Shown here piece after piece: positions 1-12,201 of a stretch of 64,000 nucleotides of DNA (position 1 is the first letter of the stretch; every line of letters starts with the position of its first letter). This stretch comes from Myxococcales bacterium (lineage in GTDB: Bacteria > Myxococcota_A > Polyangia > Haliangiales > Haliangiaceae): contig JAEUJY010000101.1 in the NCBI GenBank assembly GCA_016794525.1, forward strand, positions 17,038 through 81,037, given 5' to 3'. Both the position numbers and the translations under genes were made by a program. The notes below the pieces were generated by a model. That model ran no database searches. It had not been told where the DNA came from and saw only the letters and a list, made by a program, of their open reading frames with translations.

Positions 1-1
1 C

Positions 2-964
2 GTCTGGACCGACGGCAGCGCCGCCGCCCCGCCGCTGGCGGTGCTGGTGGCCGCGACCGCGCACTACTCGATCGATCGCGCGGTGCGGATGCTGGGCTGG
101 GGCGCCGGCGGCGCGATCGCGGTCGCCGTCGACGAGCAGCACCGCCTGCGGCCTGACGATCTCGGGCGCGCGCTGGCCCAGGCGCGGGTCATCGGCCGGC
201 GCCCGATCGCGGTGGTGGCCTCGGCGGGCTCGACCGCCACCGGCGCCTACGATCCGCTGCCGGCGATCGCCGACTTCTGCGAGGCCCACGGCCTGTGGCT
301 GCACGTCGACGGCGCCCACGGCGCCGCCGCCGCGCTGTCGCCGCGCCACGCCCACCTGGTGGCCGGCATCGCGCGCGCCGACTCGGTGGTGTGGGACGCG
401 CACAAGCTGATGGCGATGCCGGCGCTGTGCACCGCGGTGATCTACAAGGACGAGGAGCACGCCTACGGCGCGTTCGCGCAGGAGGCCTCGTACCTGTTCG
501 CGCGCGAGCGGCAGTGGTGGAACCTCGGGCTGCGGACGCTCGAGTGCACCAAGCGGATGATGGGCACGATCGTCTACGCCAGCCTGCGCGCGTACGGCGT
601 CGGCTTCTTCCGCGACTACGTCGAGCGGGTGTTCGCGCTGGCCCAGGCGCTGGCGGCGCGCGTCGACGCGTCCGCCGACTTCGAGCTGGCGCTGGCGCCG
701 GCCGCCAACATCGTCTGCTTCCGCTACCGCCCGGCCGGCGGTCCGCCGCCGGGGCCGGCCCTCGACGCGCTGCAGGCCGCGGTGCGCACGCGCTGCCGCG
801 ACGCCGGCACGTACTACTTCCTCGACACCCAGCTGGCCGGCGCGCGCTGGCTGCGCACCGCGCTGATGAACCCGCTCACCACCGGCGCCGAGCTCGACGG
901 CGCGCTAGCCGCGATCCGCGCCGCCGCCGTCGACGTCGCCCCGAGCTTTCCCACCGCCGGCTGA
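2..964 (+). CDS. PLP-dependent group II decarboxylase (5' end missing)
   Basis: The C-terminal part of a pyridoxal-phosphate decarboxylase of the glutamate / diaminobutyrate / aromatic amino acid (group II) family; the reading frame is open to the left edge, so the true start lies outside. The PLP-fold signatures are visible: an aspartate/histidine strand (HVDGAHGAA) and the Schiff-base lysine in the motif VWDAHKLMAMP, where the family normally has D-x-H-K. A preceding ASAGST segment fits the cofactor phosphate/ring contact. These enzymes act in the cytoplasm, removing CO2 from an amino acid. The substrate cannot be told from this fragment; the arrangement resembles bacterial diaminobutyrate or glutamate decarboxylase-like proteins. 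Its last 60 bases overlap the 3' end of the convergent gene on the minus strand. Confidence 0.85.
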   Translation, partial: VWTDGSAAAPPLAVLVAATAHYSIDRAVRMLGWGAGGAIAVAVDEQHRLRPDDLGRALAQARVIGRRPIAVVASAGSTATGAYDPLPAIADFCEAHGLWLHVDGAHGAAAALSPRHAHLVAGIARADSVVWDAHKLMAMPALCTAVIYKDEEHAYGAFAQEASYLFARERQWWNLGLRTLECTKRMMGTIVYASLRAYGVGFFRDYVERVFALAQALAARVDASADFELALAPAANIVCFRYRPAGGPPPGPALDALQAAVRTRCRDAGTYYFLDTQLAGARWLRTALMNPLTTGAELDGALAAIRAAAVDVAPSFPTAG

Positions 965-1774
965 CGGCGGCGGGCCCACGTCGACGCGCTTGAGGCCGGC
1001 GCTCTTGAGCCGGGCCAGGAGCCGCGGCCGCGCGCTCGAGCGCGGGCTGCGGTAGTGCAGGTGCGGGCCGGCGGCCACCGTCGCCAGCGGATCGATCGGC
1101 GCCAGGTCGCGCGCCGCCAGCCAGCCGACCACCCGGCTGGTCAGCGCGTCGTCCTCGGACAGCCACAGCAGCGTCTTGTGCTGCGTCAGCCGCCACGTCG
1201 AGCGCGGCGCGCGCACGTAGATCGCGACGTCGACGTGCCCGCTGGTCAGGCAGTCCTCCTCGAAGTCGTCGAGGAAGCGCAGCGCGCGCCGCGCGTCCTT
1301 GAGCCGCGGCGTCAGCCACACCTGGCGATCGCCGACCGGATCGGCGTGCGCGGCGACGTCGATCTCGACGTTGTCGGTCGCCGGCAGCCGCTCGATCACG
1401 TCGAGGAACACGTCGCGCGCGGCCTCGCCGGCGACGACCGCCTCGACCACGTGGGTGCCGCCGTCGGTGGTGCGCGCGTAGCCGGGCGCGATCGCGGCGC
1501 GGCTCCGCTCGCCGAGCGCGGCGACCACGCCGGCCGGGTACTCGAACAGCGCCAGGCCGGTCGGCGCCTCGGGCAGGACCACGACGCCGCGCCCCACCGA
1601 CTCGCCGAGCGGGGCCGCGGTCGCCGCCGCCGCCCCGATCGGCCACACCCGCCCGGCGCGCCCGACGCGCGCGACCGCGCTCGCGATCGCCAGGCCGGGG
1701 TGCGCGCCCTCGGCCGCGGCCAGCGTGACGGCGCGGCCATCGGTGAGCGCGACGTGGTACCAGCGCTCGCTCAC
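905..1774 (-). CDS. Conserved-type hypothetical protein, 289 aa
   Basis: No family recognised. Soluble-looking protein with no signal peptide or membrane segment. The N-terminus (GTG start, SERWYHVALTDGR) begins with short beta-strand-like segments. The middle is acidic and charged (FLDDFEEDCLTSGHVDVAIY), with several tryptophans in a WRLTQ...LLWLSEDD stretch. The C-terminus is Gly/Asp/Arg-rich and probably disordered. The GTG start overlaps the TGA of the upstream lipoprotein gene by 4 bases (GTGA), so it is the third gene of a translationally coupled operon with the genes starting at 2994 and 4193. The 3' end runs 60 bases into the convergent decarboxylase gene. Function unknown. Confidence 0.7.
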   Translation of the reverse strand: MSERWYHVALTDGRAVTLAAAEGAHPGLAIASAVARVGRAGRVWPIGAAAATAAPLGESVGRGVVVLPEAPTGLALFEYPAGVVAALGERSRAAIAPGYARTTDGGTHVVEAVVAGEAARDVFLDVIERLPATDNVEIDVAAHADPVGDRQVWLTPRLKDARRALRFLDDFEEDCLTSGHVDVAIYVRAPRSTWRLTQHKTLLWLSEDDALTSRVVGWLAARDLAPIDPLATVAAGPHLHYRSPRSSARPRLLARLKSAGLKRVDVGPPPSAGGGKARGDVDGGGADRG

Positions 1775-2994
1775 GTCGGATCCATGTGCACGACGACCAC
1801 CGTGACGTGGTTGGAGATGCCGCCGCCGCGGGCGGTGCCGTCGTCGACCAGGCCGGGCGCGGTGGTCGGCCAGCGGTTGCCGATCAGCGCGTCGGTCGAC
1901 ACGAAGATGCCCGACCCGCTGGTGCCGTCGACCTGCCAGCCGTCGAGCGCGGCGGTCGGGTAGCGCACCATGCCGAAGGTCGGCGCGACGACCGCCCCCG
2001 GCACGGGATCGTTGTCGCGATCGATGACGAAGCCCACCACCAGGCCGTTGGGCGGGAAGCCCTCGAGGCCGGTCGCGTCCTGCACCAGCGTCAGCACCTG
2101 CGCGATCAGCGCCGGGTCGGGCCACACCCCCACCACCGGCAGCACGCCGGCCGCCGTCGTCACCGCGGTCGCGCACGACGCCACCGGGATCGATCCGGGC
2201 GCGACCTCGAACACCTGCAGGCAGCGCACGCCGTCGATCGGCCCGGGCAGCTCGGCCTGCCAGTGCGGATCGGGCCCGGCCACCAGCTCGAGCCGGGTCA
2301 GCTGGCTGGCCAGGAGCAGCGTGTCGCCACCGCGCTCGACCGTCGAGCCGTACGAGACCTGCAGGTCGCCAGCCTCGTCGGGCCGCACCAGCCGCCACGA
2401 GCCGGGCACCGCGACGGTCGCGTCGACCGTCAGCGATCGGGCCCGGCACTCCGCGGTGTCCAGCTGCGCGACGTCGGGGCAGCCCATCTCGAGCGTGGCC
2501 ACCTCGCGCTGCCCCACCGGGAAGTAGATCTCCCGGCCCAGCGCCGGCACCGGCTCCGGCGGCTGCAGGTCGAGGTTGGGCTGCGGGTACCCCAGTACGT
2601 CGAAGCGTCCGGACACCGGACAGTCGGTGCCGTCGGGCAGGTCGGCGTCGGCCAGCGCGTCCTTCGACCACACCAGCAGCTGGATCCGCACCATCTGGTT
2701 GGGGATCTCGATGCCGGCCGGGATCGGCAGCTCGCGCAGGCCGCACACGTCGATGCCGGCCGGCACGTCGTAGCAGCCGGTGAAGTACACCCGAGTGTCG
2801 TCGACGGCGTCGACGATGCGCAGCCGGGCGCGGGCCCCGCACGACATCGGGATCGCCGTGCACGACGTGACGCCGGTCGGGCCGACCGGACACGCCTGGG
2901 CCGGCCCGGCGGTCCAGGTCAGGCGCAGCCCGAACTGGTCCGGCTCGCTGCACGCGACCAGCACCGCCAGCCAGGGCACCCAGCGCAGGCTCAT
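1771..2994 (-). CDS. Putative lipoprotein, 407 aa, unknown function
   Basis: Starts MSLRWVPWLAVLVACSEPDQ: a short signal peptide ending in a lipobox (LVAC, Cys15), so an exported lipoprotein is expected. The mature protein contains many cysteines (several in the first 150 residues, for example CPVGPTGVTSC and CGARARLRIV), suggesting disulfides, and a GFVIDRDNDPVPGAVV segment resembling a carboxypeptidase-regulatory-like beta fold. A late DGTSGSGIFVS stretch also suggests beta structure. The ATG overlaps the stop of the upstream gene (ATGA) and its own stop overlaps the next start (GTGA), so it is translated with both neighbours. No known catalytic motif seen. Confidence 0.75.
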   Translation of the reverse strand: MSLRWVPWLAVLVACSEPDQFGLRLTWTAGPAQACPVGPTGVTSCTAIPMSCGARARLRIVDAVDDTRVYFTGCYDVPAGIDVCGLRELPIPAGIEIPNQMVRIQLLVWSKDALADADLPDGTDCPVSGRFDVLGYPQPNLDLQPPEPVPALGREIYFPVGQREVATLEMGCPDVAQLDTAECRARSLTVDATVAVPGSWRLVRPDEAGDLQVSYGSTVERGGDTLLLASQLTRLELVAGPDPHWQAELPGPIDGVRCLQVFEVAPGSIPVASCATAVTTAAGVLPVVGVWPDPALIAQVLTLVQDATGLEGFPPNGLVVGFVIDRDNDPVPGAVVAPTFGMVRYPTAALDGWQVDGTSGSGIFVSTDALIGNRWPTTAPGLVDDGTARGGGISNHVTVVVVHMDPT

Positions 2995-4193
2995 TGCACG
3001 CCGATCGACCCGTCGAGGGTGGTGGTGCCGCTGGCGCGGGTCAAGATCGCGGCGATCACCGCGGTCACCACCGCGGCGCCGGCGACGCCCATGCCGACCC
3101 GCGCCCAGCGCCGCTCGTGCCAAGGGATCTCGGGCCCGGGGGGTGGCATCACCGGGCCGGTCGGCGGCACCGGCGGCTTGCGCGGCTTGGGCGGCGGGCG
3201 CAGCGGCGCCAGCACGCCGCCGAGATCGCCGTCGAACGGCCGGGCCGGGCCCAGCCCGCCGCGCCGGGTGTACACCCGGGTGGCGACCGCGCCGGGGTGG
3301 GCGTCCGCGTCGGGCACGACGACGATCGCGTCGTCGGCGTTGCCGACCGCCAGCAGCGCGGCGATCGCGGCGAAGCGCTGGCCGTCGTCGACCGCGGCCC
3401 GCAGCCGGTCGCGCGCCCGGGCCGCCCGCACCGTCGCCGCCGCCAGCACCGGGTTCAGATCGACCCGCACGCTCTGGCCGGCGGTCGCGACCACCCGGCG
3501 CCCGACCAGGATGATGTCGGCGCCGCGCGCGCTGACGACGTGCGGCCCGGGCGACAGCTGGGCCACCGCCGGATCGCGGCCGATCGGCGCGCCGTCGACG
3601 AGGATCTCGTCGGCGCCGGGCGCCGCGATCATCACCGCGCCCGAGCCGGGCGGCGGCGTCACCGCCCGCGCGAACGCGGCGATCTGATCGGGCGGGTAGA
3701 CCGCGGGGTCGAGGGTCCGCCCGGGCGACAGCCGGTGGACCAGCGTCCAGGTCGACGCCGCCGCCCCGGCGTCGCCCGCGTCGCCGGCGATCGCCAGCCC
3801 CTCGACGAAGGCCAGGTTGGCCAAGAGCTCGCGGGCGGTCTTGTCGCCGGCCTCGCCGGCCAGCGCGTCCTCGGCGGCCCGGGCGATCGCGGCGGCCTCG
3901 GCGTAGGCGAACCGCACCAGCCGGTCGCGGGCGTTGGTCAGCGCGGTGCTGGCCGAGGCGATCGCGGTGCCGTCGACGGGCGTCGGGTTGGCCAGCGCGT
4001 CGACCAGCCCGGGGGCGATCGGCCCCAGCGTCGGCTCGGGGCCCAGCGCGGCGTTGAGCCGGACCACCACGGCGGCCCCGCTGCCGTCGGTGGTGGCGTC
4101 GACCACGACCACCGGACGCTCGTCCGCCTTGGCCGTCGTCGCGGCGGCGACGAAAGCCCAGGACGCGAGCGCCAGGGGGGCGCGCATGGCCAT
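2991..4193 (-). CDS. Secreted PEGA-like protein with C-terminal membrane anchor
   Basis: 400 aa. I chose the ATG at 4193 (MAMRAPLALASWAFVAAATT) because it gives a clean signal peptide ending ...AKADE; a start at 4187 is also possible. The N-terminal half is alpha-helical and Ala-rich. A PEGA-like segment follows around residues 195-240 (ILVDGAPIGRDPAVAQLSPG, then GPHVVSARG). After a Pro-rich linker (PPPKPRKPPVPPTGPVMPPP) comes one membrane helix near the C-terminus (VGMGVAGAAVVTAVIAAIL). This design, binding domain plus proline linker plus anchor, is common beside myxobacterial Ser/Thr kinases, and a PEGA kinase is transcribed divergently 40 bases away. First gene of a three-gene coupled operon. 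Role unknown; an envelope accessory protein is likely. Confidence 0.75.
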   Translation of the reverse strand: MAMRAPLALASWAFVAAATTAKADERPVVVVDATTDGSGAAVVVRLNAALGPEPTLGPIAPGLVDALANPTPVDGTAIASASTALTNARDRLVRFAYAEAAAIARAAEDALAGEAGDKTARELLANLAFVEGLAIAGDAGDAGAAASTWTLVHRLSPGRTLDPAVYPPDQIAAFARAVTPPPGSGAVMIAAPGADEILVDGAPIGRDPAVAQLSPGPHVVSARGADIILVGRRVVATAGQSVRVDLNPVLAAATVRAARARDRLRAAVDDGQRFAAIAALLAVGNADDAIVVVPDADAHPGAVATRVYTRRGGLGPARPFDGDLGGVLAPLRPPPKPRKPPVPPTGPVMPPPGPEIPWHERRWARVGMGVAGAAVVTAVIAAILTRASGTTTLDGSIGVQ

Positions 4194-4233
4194 ACTATAG
4201 GGCATCCTCCGGGCCGCGCCGGTGATCGCCGCC
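4194..4233. promoter_or_regulatory. 40-base divergent control gap
   Basis: Only 40 bases separate the starts of the PEGA-like envelope operon (minus) and the PEGA kinase (plus). It holds the one AT-rich patch nearby (CATACTATAG at the left end), which could supply a -10 box for either direction. No clear -35 partner; both genes must share this tiny region or have promoters inside each other's 5' ends. Confidence 0.35.
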
Positions 4234-6341
<2,108 letters not shown>

Positions 6342-6345
<4 letters not shown>

Positions 6346-6863
6346 GGGCGGTCGCGGCGCTGGTCGTCGTCGCGATCGCGGCGTGCCGGCCGTCGCCGCC
6401 CGCGCCGCCCACGATCGCCAACCGCCCCGGCGCCCACGGCCAGGCGCCGACCGCCGCCCGCGGCGCGATCACCAAGGCCGGCGTCGAGGCGCTGCTGGCC
6501 CGGCGCTTCGCCGACGAGCTGGCCGCCGGCACCTACGTCGCCGAGTGGAACGGCACCGAGGACGACGTGCTGTCCGAGCTGGCGGCGATGGGCTGGGACG
6601 ATCTGGCCCAGCTCGCCGCGGCGATCCCGATCGACTACGAGCGCCGCGCCGCGCACCAGTTCACCGCCGGCAACCCGGCCAACATCCCCGGCACCGTGCG
6701 CGACTTCATGATCCTCGCCGACGCGCGCCGCTACTTCGCCGACGCCTGGCAGAACCACTGGGCGACGCTGGCGCCCGGCGACATCGACGTCTACCGCGCG
6801 TACCACATCGACCTGTCGCCGCTGCGCGCGGCCAGCGTCATCCCCGACGACGCCGCGCCTTGA
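6342..6863 (+). CDS. Putative lipoprotein, 173 aa
   Basis: GTG start overlaps the kinase stop by 4 bases (GTGA), so it is co-translated with the PEGA kinase. The N-terminus VRAVAALVVVAIAACRPSPP is a signal peptide with a lipobox (IAAC, Cys15) followed by a Pro-rich spacer. The mature domain is mostly alpha-helical and acidic, with aromatic clusters (AEWNGTEDDVLSELAAMGWD, YFADAWQNHWATL). No family recognised. Coupling to the kinase suggests it is a partner or substrate in the envelope. The last 26 bases overlap the convergent ferredoxin gene. Confidence 0.75.
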
Positions 6864-7134
6864 CCTCGACGGTGACGTCGCCGAGCACCTGGGTCCGGCA
6901 CGCGAGCCGCAGCCGGGTGATCCGGTACAGGTTGCCGAGGTGGCGCTCCTCCTCGTCGGCGTAGGCGCTCAGGTGCGCGTCGCCGTCGATCACCTTCACC
7001 CGGCACAGCCCGCAGGTGCCCTTGCCGACGCACGCGGTGTCGATCCCGGCGGCCACCTTGGCGCCGGCGTCGAACAGCGTCGTGCCGGCGGCCACCTCGA
7101 CGGTGACGTCGGCGGGCAGGAACCGCACCTTCAC
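6838..7134 (-). CDS. 2Fe-2S ferredoxin
   Basis: 98 aa plant/adrenodoxin-type [2Fe-2S] protein. The four ligands are in the classic arrangement: Cys35-x5-Cys41-x2-Cys44 ([11 protein letters not shown]) and Cys79 (RLACRT). It is a small cytoplasmic electron carrier. The GTG start overlaps the stop of the glycosylase gene (GTGA). It is therefore the last gene of the exonuclease - glycosylase - ferredoxin operon. No reductase or partner oxygenase is encoded nearby, so its redox partner is unknown. The C-terminus is Arg-rich (VKARRRRG). Confidence 0.9.
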   Translation of the reverse strand: MKVRFLPADVTVEVAAGTTLFDAGAKVAAGIDTACVGKGTCGLCRVKVIDGDAHLSAYADEEERHLGNLYRITRLRLACRTQVLGDVTVEVKARRRRG

Positions 7135-7697
7135 CGCGGCCTCGACACCGCCGGGTGCCCGGCCAGCGCGAACCGCAGCCGCCGGCGCGCCCACGGCCCG
7201 GCGTAGTCGACGCCGATCCGTGCGGTCGTGACGATCGCGGCCCCCGGCCGCCCGGCGCGGACGTGCAGCGCGTCGGTGTCGAGCGTGCGGCCGTGCTGGG
7301 CCGGGCCCAGCCCGAGCGCGCGGGTGACCTTGCCCGGGCCGCGGCCGACCGCCGGATCGGCGGGTGGATCGTCGGGCAGGCCCGCCACCGGCGCGATCGC
7401 GCGCACCAGCACGGCCCCGGCCTGGCCGTCGCGATCGCTGACGATGTTGAACATCTGGTGGATCCCGTAGCACAGGTAGACGTAGGTCACGCCGCCGGGG
7501 CCGAACATCACGCGGTTGCGCGCCGTCGGCCCGAACCGCGCGTGCGACGCGCGATCCTCCGGGCCGAGGTAGGCCTCGGTCTCGACGATCCGGCCGGCGC
7601 GATCGCCGTGCACCAGCACGCAGCCGATCAGCGCCCGCGCCACCACCGGCGTCGGCCGCTGGAACCACGCGAGCGGCAGTCGCTCACCCGCTGCCAT
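7131..7697 (-). CDS. mpg: DNA-3-methyladenine glycosylase (AAG/MPG family)
   Basis: 188 aa, the usual length for bacterial members of the eukaryotic-type alkyladenine glycosylase family. It excises 3-methyladenine and other alkylated or deaminated purines to start base-excision repair. Signatures are [20 protein letters not shown] with the catalytic Glu in VETEAY, the GPEDRASHA loop, a tyrosine-rich [14 protein letters not shown] segment that intercalates and flips the base, and the [13 protein letters not shown] motif. The ATG at 7697 lies 14 bases inside the upstream exonuclease gene, and its stop overlaps the ferredoxin start, so all three are one coupled repair-type operon. Confidence 0.93.
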   Translation of the reverse strand: MAAGERLPLAWFQRPTPVVARALIGCVLVHGDRAGRIVETEAYLGPEDRASHARFGPTARNRVMFGPGGVTYVYLCYGIHQMFNIVSDRDGQAGAVLVRAIAPVAGLPDDPPADPAVGRGPGKVTRALGLGPAQHGRTLDTDALHVRAGRPGAAIVTTARIGVDYAGPWARRRLRFALAGHPAVSRPR

Positions 7698-8499
7698 CGT
7701 CCCGGGGCCGGCCGTCGTCGGCGAGCTTGGGGCCGTCGTCCTTGAGCTTGCGCGGGTCGGCGCAGGCCAGAAGCTGCGCGCGATCGATCGCCGCGATCAC
7801 CGGCGCCACCCGCGGCTCGGCGGCCAGCGCCTCGAGCAGCGCGGTCGCGGCGTCGACGTACGCCGGCGGCGCGAGCACGCCCTGCAGCAGCCGGAACCGC
7901 AGCAGCACGAACGCGGTCTGCACCACATCGGCCAGGCAGTAGTCCTGGATCTTCGCCAGCTGGCCGGCGCGGTACAGCCCCTCGACCTGCGAGCCGTCGA
8001 CGCCGATCTTGCCGGGCAGCCCGAACAGGCGGGCCACCGCGTCGAGCGATCCCGAGCGCGTCGCGCCGTGGTCCGCCAGCCAGTCGCACAGATCGATGTG
8101 CCCCTCTTCGCTGTAGCGGTACCGGACGCCGCGCTCGCGGTAGTACCAGGCCAGCGGCACGCCGTGGCACAGCGACCGCAACGCGATCACCGGCAGGTCG
8201 AACGCCCGGCCGTTGTAGGTCACGAGCACCGGCTTGGCCCGGCCGACGAACCGCGACAGCTCGACCAGCGTGCGCTGCTCGTCGGCGCGCTCGTCGCCGA
8301 TCACGCCGAGCTTCTTGAGGCGGTAGTCCTTCCCCAGCCACAGGCAGCCGACCACGATGATCCGGTGGGCCCAGGTCGGCGGGAACGGCGCCTCGGTGCC
8401 GTGGGGCAGCTCGGGGCGGCTCCAGCGCGCGGTGTCGGGCACCGTCTCGAGGTCGAGGACCAGGTACTCGTGGTCGGCCACGGCGCGACGGTATGCCAT
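7684..8499 (-). CDS. Predicted 3'-5' exonuclease, PolB-exonuclease-like
   Basis: 271 aa. DEDD-type exonuclease of the family related to the proofreading domain of DNA polymerase B. Exo I is [10 protein letters not shown] (Asp/Glu metal ligands), Exo II is [13 protein letters not shown], and Exo III appears as [12 protein letters not shown]. The start at 8499 ([18 protein letters not shown]) places Exo I about 15 residues in, as usual; a longer version from 8547 would add an unconserved stretch. The tail after residue 250 is Asp/Gly-rich and probably disordered. It leads the operon with the alkyladenine glycosylase and ferredoxin, supporting a role in DNA maintenance. Confidence 0.85.
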   Translation of the reverse strand: MAYRRAVADHEYLVLDLETVPDTARWSRPELPHGTEAPFPPTWAHRIIVVGCLWLGKDYRLKKLGVIGDERADEQRTLVELSRFVGRAKPVLVTYNGRAFDLPVIALRSLCHGVPLAWYYRERGVRYRYSEEGHIDLCDWLADHGATRSGSLDAVARLFGLPGKIGVDGSQVEGLYRAGQLAKIQDYCLADVVQTAFVLLRFRLLQGVLAPPAYVDAATALLEALAAEPRVAPVIAAIDRAQLLACADPRKLKDDGPKLADDGRPRDDGSG

Positions 8500-8587
8500 C
8501 GCCGGCGAGGCCGCCACGGTGTGGAATCGGTCACGCCCCGGGCCCACCCGACGGTGGATCGGCGGCTTGCTGCGGCGAAACGTCCAC

Positions 8588-8603
8588 CGTCACGGCCGTG
8601 ACG
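8588..8603. promoter_or_regulatory. 16-base perfect palindrome in divergent gap
   Basis: CGTCACGGCCGTGACG is a perfect 16-base palindrome between the exonuclease operon (start 8499, minus) and the CFI-box protein gene (start 8649, plus). Its position and symmetry fit a dimeric repressor or activator site. An AT-rich AATAAT lies downstream at 8635-8640, but no well-spaced -35/-10 pair is clear. Confidence 0.4.
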
Positions 8604-8648
8604 ATTGCCTCTTCCCCCGCCCGTCCCCGACGGCAATAATCACCGGCG

Positions 8649-10241
8649 ATGCGCTTGGTCTCCGCTGCGTTCCTCGCCGCCCTCGCGGTCGGCGCCAACC
8701 CCGCCGCCGCCGATCCGCAGTGCCGCGTGATCGACGTCGACTTCCAGCCATCCGACCGGCTGCAGATCGTGGCCTGGCTCGAGGACGCCAGCGGCAACTA
8801 CGTCGACACGCTGTTCATCACCGACGCCGTCGGGCGGCGCGGCATCGGCAACCGCCCCGGCCGCTACGACTTCAACAGCGGCCCGCGCTGGCCGTACGGG
8901 CGGCGCACCACCACCTTCCCGATCTGGTCGCACAAGCACGGGCTGACCTTCCCGACGCTGCAGTTCCGCAACCGCGACGACTCCAACCTCTCGCACCCGT
9001 TCAACCAGTCGTCGTCCGAGGCGTTCTTCTGTCGCCCGCTCGCCCCCAACGAGCCGGGCTGGGACACCGCCACCTGCAGCTCGCCGATCTTCACCGACAA
9101 GGGCGCGCTCGACAGCACCGTCCCGTCGCGGTACCCGCCGCGCGAGGACATCGCGATGGTGCAGGGCATCGACGACCCGGGCGTCGCGACGTTCGACGAC
9201 CTCAACCCGTTCGACACCGTCTCGCAGGCGACGCCCGCCGCCGATCTGCCGTTCACGGTCAGCTGGCCCATGCCCGGCGACCTGCCGGCCGGCGACTACG
9301 TGCTGATGGTCGAGGTGGCCAAGGAGTTCGATCACAACACCACGTACTCGGTGACCGCGCGGCCGGCCCCCGAGGGCATCCCGTGGTCGCAGTACGGCCT
9401 GCCCTACCGCGGCCAGCCGTCGGTCGTGTACCGGCTGCCGGTCACCGTCGGCTCGACCACCGCGACCGCGTCGACGATGACCTACGCCGGCTACGGCGAT
9501 CCCGACGGCATGGACGGCAACCTGCGGTCGCCCGACCTGTCGATCACCAGCGACGTGCCCGGCTCGGGCGCGGGTCGCCTGCTGGTCCGGACCGACGGCA
9601 CCGCGATGTTCCGCTTGCGCGCCACCGCGCGCCCCGAGGACGACTCGATCGCGCCCGGCGCCGCGACCGAGCTCGCCGCCGCCGACACCCAGCCCACCGC
9701 GGTCACGCTGAGCTTCGTCGCCCCCGGCGACGACGGCGGCGCCAACCCCGTCGCCGGCTACGAGGTGCGCTACCGCGCGATCGAGCCGATCGACGAGAGC
9801 AACTTCGCCACGTCGTCGCCGATCAGCACCTCGATCGAGGTCGACGAGCCTGGCCAGGTGCAGCTGTTCGACGTCACCGGCCTGTTGCCCGAGACCACCT
9901 ACTACGTCGCCGTGCGCGCCTACGACGAGTGCCGCAACTACGGCCCCCTCGCCATCACGCACTTCACCACGCCCGAGCGCCCGATCGGCGAGGTCGACGC
10001 CTGCTTCGTCGCCACCGCCGCCTACGGCACGCTGCTCGCCAACGAGGTGAGCCATCTCCGGCAGTTCCGCGACGGCGTGCTCCGCCGCAGCGTGCTCGGC
10101 GAGCTGTTCGTCGAGACCTACTACACCGTCGGCCCGGCCTTCTCGACCGTCGTCGCGCACTCCGATCCGCTCCGCCAGGCGGCGCGCGACGGCCTCGCGC
10201 CGCTGGTCTCGGTGGTGCGCGGCCTGAAGTACGAAGAGTAA
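8649..10241 (+). CDS. Secreted fibronectin-III protein with CFI-box C-terminal domain
   Basis: 530 aa. A signal peptide ([21 protein letters not shown]) sends it out of the cytoplasm. The first 330 residues form an unrecognised beta-rich region with paired cysteines. Residues about 340-440 look like one fibronectin type III domain ([20 protein letters not shown] ... [18 protein letters not shown]). The C-terminal 80 residues match the CFI-box pattern: [10 protein letters not shown] near residue 452, then [10 protein letters not shown], a V/L-rich helix and a YY..GPAFS..V segment. In known proteins this box follows diverse extracellular regions and is suspected to be a sorting or anchoring module; its mechanism is not established. 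Monocistronic, ending at the palindrome array. Confidence 0.8.
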   Translation: MRLVSAAFLAALAVGANPAAADPQCRVIDVDFQPSDRLQIVAWLEDASGNYVDTLFITDAVGRRGIGNRPGRYDFNSGPRWPYGRRTTTFPIWSHKHGLTFPTLQFRNRDDSNLSHPFNQSSSEAFFCRPLAPNEPGWDTATCSSPIFTDKGALDSTVPSRYPPREDIAMVQGIDDPGVATFDDLNPFDTVSQATPAADLPFTVSWPMPGDLPAGDYVLMVEVAKEFDHNTTYSVTARPAPEGIPWSQYGLPYRGQPSVVYRLPVTVGSTTATASTMTYAGYGDPDGMDGNLRSPDLSITSDVPGSGAGRLLVRTDGTAMFRLRATARPEDDSIAPGAATELAAADTQPTAVTLSFVAPGDDGGANPVAGYEVRYRAIEPIDESNFATSSPISTSIEVDEPGQVQLFDVTGLLPETTYYVAVRAYDECRNYGPLAITHFTTPERPIGEVDACFVATAAYGTLLANEVSHLRQFRDGVLRRSVLGELFVETYYTVGPAFSTVVAHSDPLRQAARDGLAPLVSVVRGLKYEE

Positions 10242-10250
10242 CCAGCGCGC

Positions 10251-10456
10251 GGGCATCGGCCGCTCTCCCACGTGGGACATCGGCCGCCCTCCCACGCGGG
10301 ACATCGGCCGCCCTCCCACGCGGGACATCGGCCGCCCTCCCACGTGGGACATCCCTCCGCCCCTCCCACGTGGGACATCCCTCCGCCGCTCCCACGTGGG
10401 ACATCGGCCGCCCTCCCACGTGGGACATCCCCGGCCGCTCCCACGTGGGACATCCC
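10251..10456. repeat. Array of eight CCCACGTGGG palindromes, period 24-26
   Basis: Eight copies of the core CCCACG(T/C)GGG start at 10267, 10291, 10315, 10339, 10365, 10391, 10415 and 10440, giving spacings of 24, 24, 24, 26, 26, 24 and 25 bases. Six copies are the perfect 12-base palindrome TCCCACGTGGGA; copies 2 and 3 have CACGCG. Each is followed by the conserved ACATC and then a short G/C linker (CGGCCGCCC or CCTCCGCC). A degenerate half-unit (GGGCATCGGCCGCT) starts the array. It fills the gap between two convergent genes, so it is not a promoter in the usual sense. It could be a protein-binding array, a transcription end region, or a nucleoid-protein site. Confidence 0.85.
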
Positions 10457-10482
10457 CACGCCCGCGGATCGACGCAGGCCGC

Positions 10483-10841
10483 CTACGGGCCGAGCACGCG
10501 CTGGCGCAGCGCGATGGGCGCGAACGGCTTGCCGATCACGTCATCGACGAGGCCGGCGGCCTGGGCCGCGATCACGTCGGCGTCCTCGACGTAGCCGGTG
10601 ATCAGCACGATCCGCGTGTGCGGCGCGGCGGCGCGCACCCGCGCGGCCAGCTCGGTGCCGGTGCCCGCGCCGAGCCGCTGATCGGTGATCAGCACGTCGA
10701 CCGCGACCGCGGCGCAGGCGGCCAGCGCCTCGGCCAGGTCGCACGCGACCAGCACGTCGGCGTAGCGCGCCAGCGTCCGCTGCACCAGCTCGCGGTTGTA
10801 GCGTTCGTCGTCGACGACCAGCACCCGGGGTCGCGTCAGCG

Positions 10842-10845
<4 letters not shown>
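10483..10845 (-). CDS. Receiver-only response regulator
   Basis: 120 aa single CheY-like receiver domain without output domain. Phosphorylation-site features are all present: acidic pair in VLVVDDE, phospho-Asp in VLITDQRLG, Thr in VLITGY, and the conserved Lys in GKPFAP. The GTG start overlaps the stop of the histidine kinase gene (GTGA), so it is the cognate partner. Having no DNA-binding or enzymatic output, it must signal by protein contact or act in a phosphorelay. Confidence 0.93.
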
Positions 10846-12140
<1,295 letters not shown>

Positions 12141-12201
12141 GCGGGTACAGCTAGGTTGGCGTGACGGGTCGGTCAGGGGCCGGTGGCCCCGCGGTAGGTT
12201 C

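Noticed and set aside
10251..10456. CRISPR-like array
   Set aside because: Repeat core is 10-15 bases and the linkers are only 9-11 bases and nearly alike; real spacers are about 30 bases and unique, and there are no cas genes.
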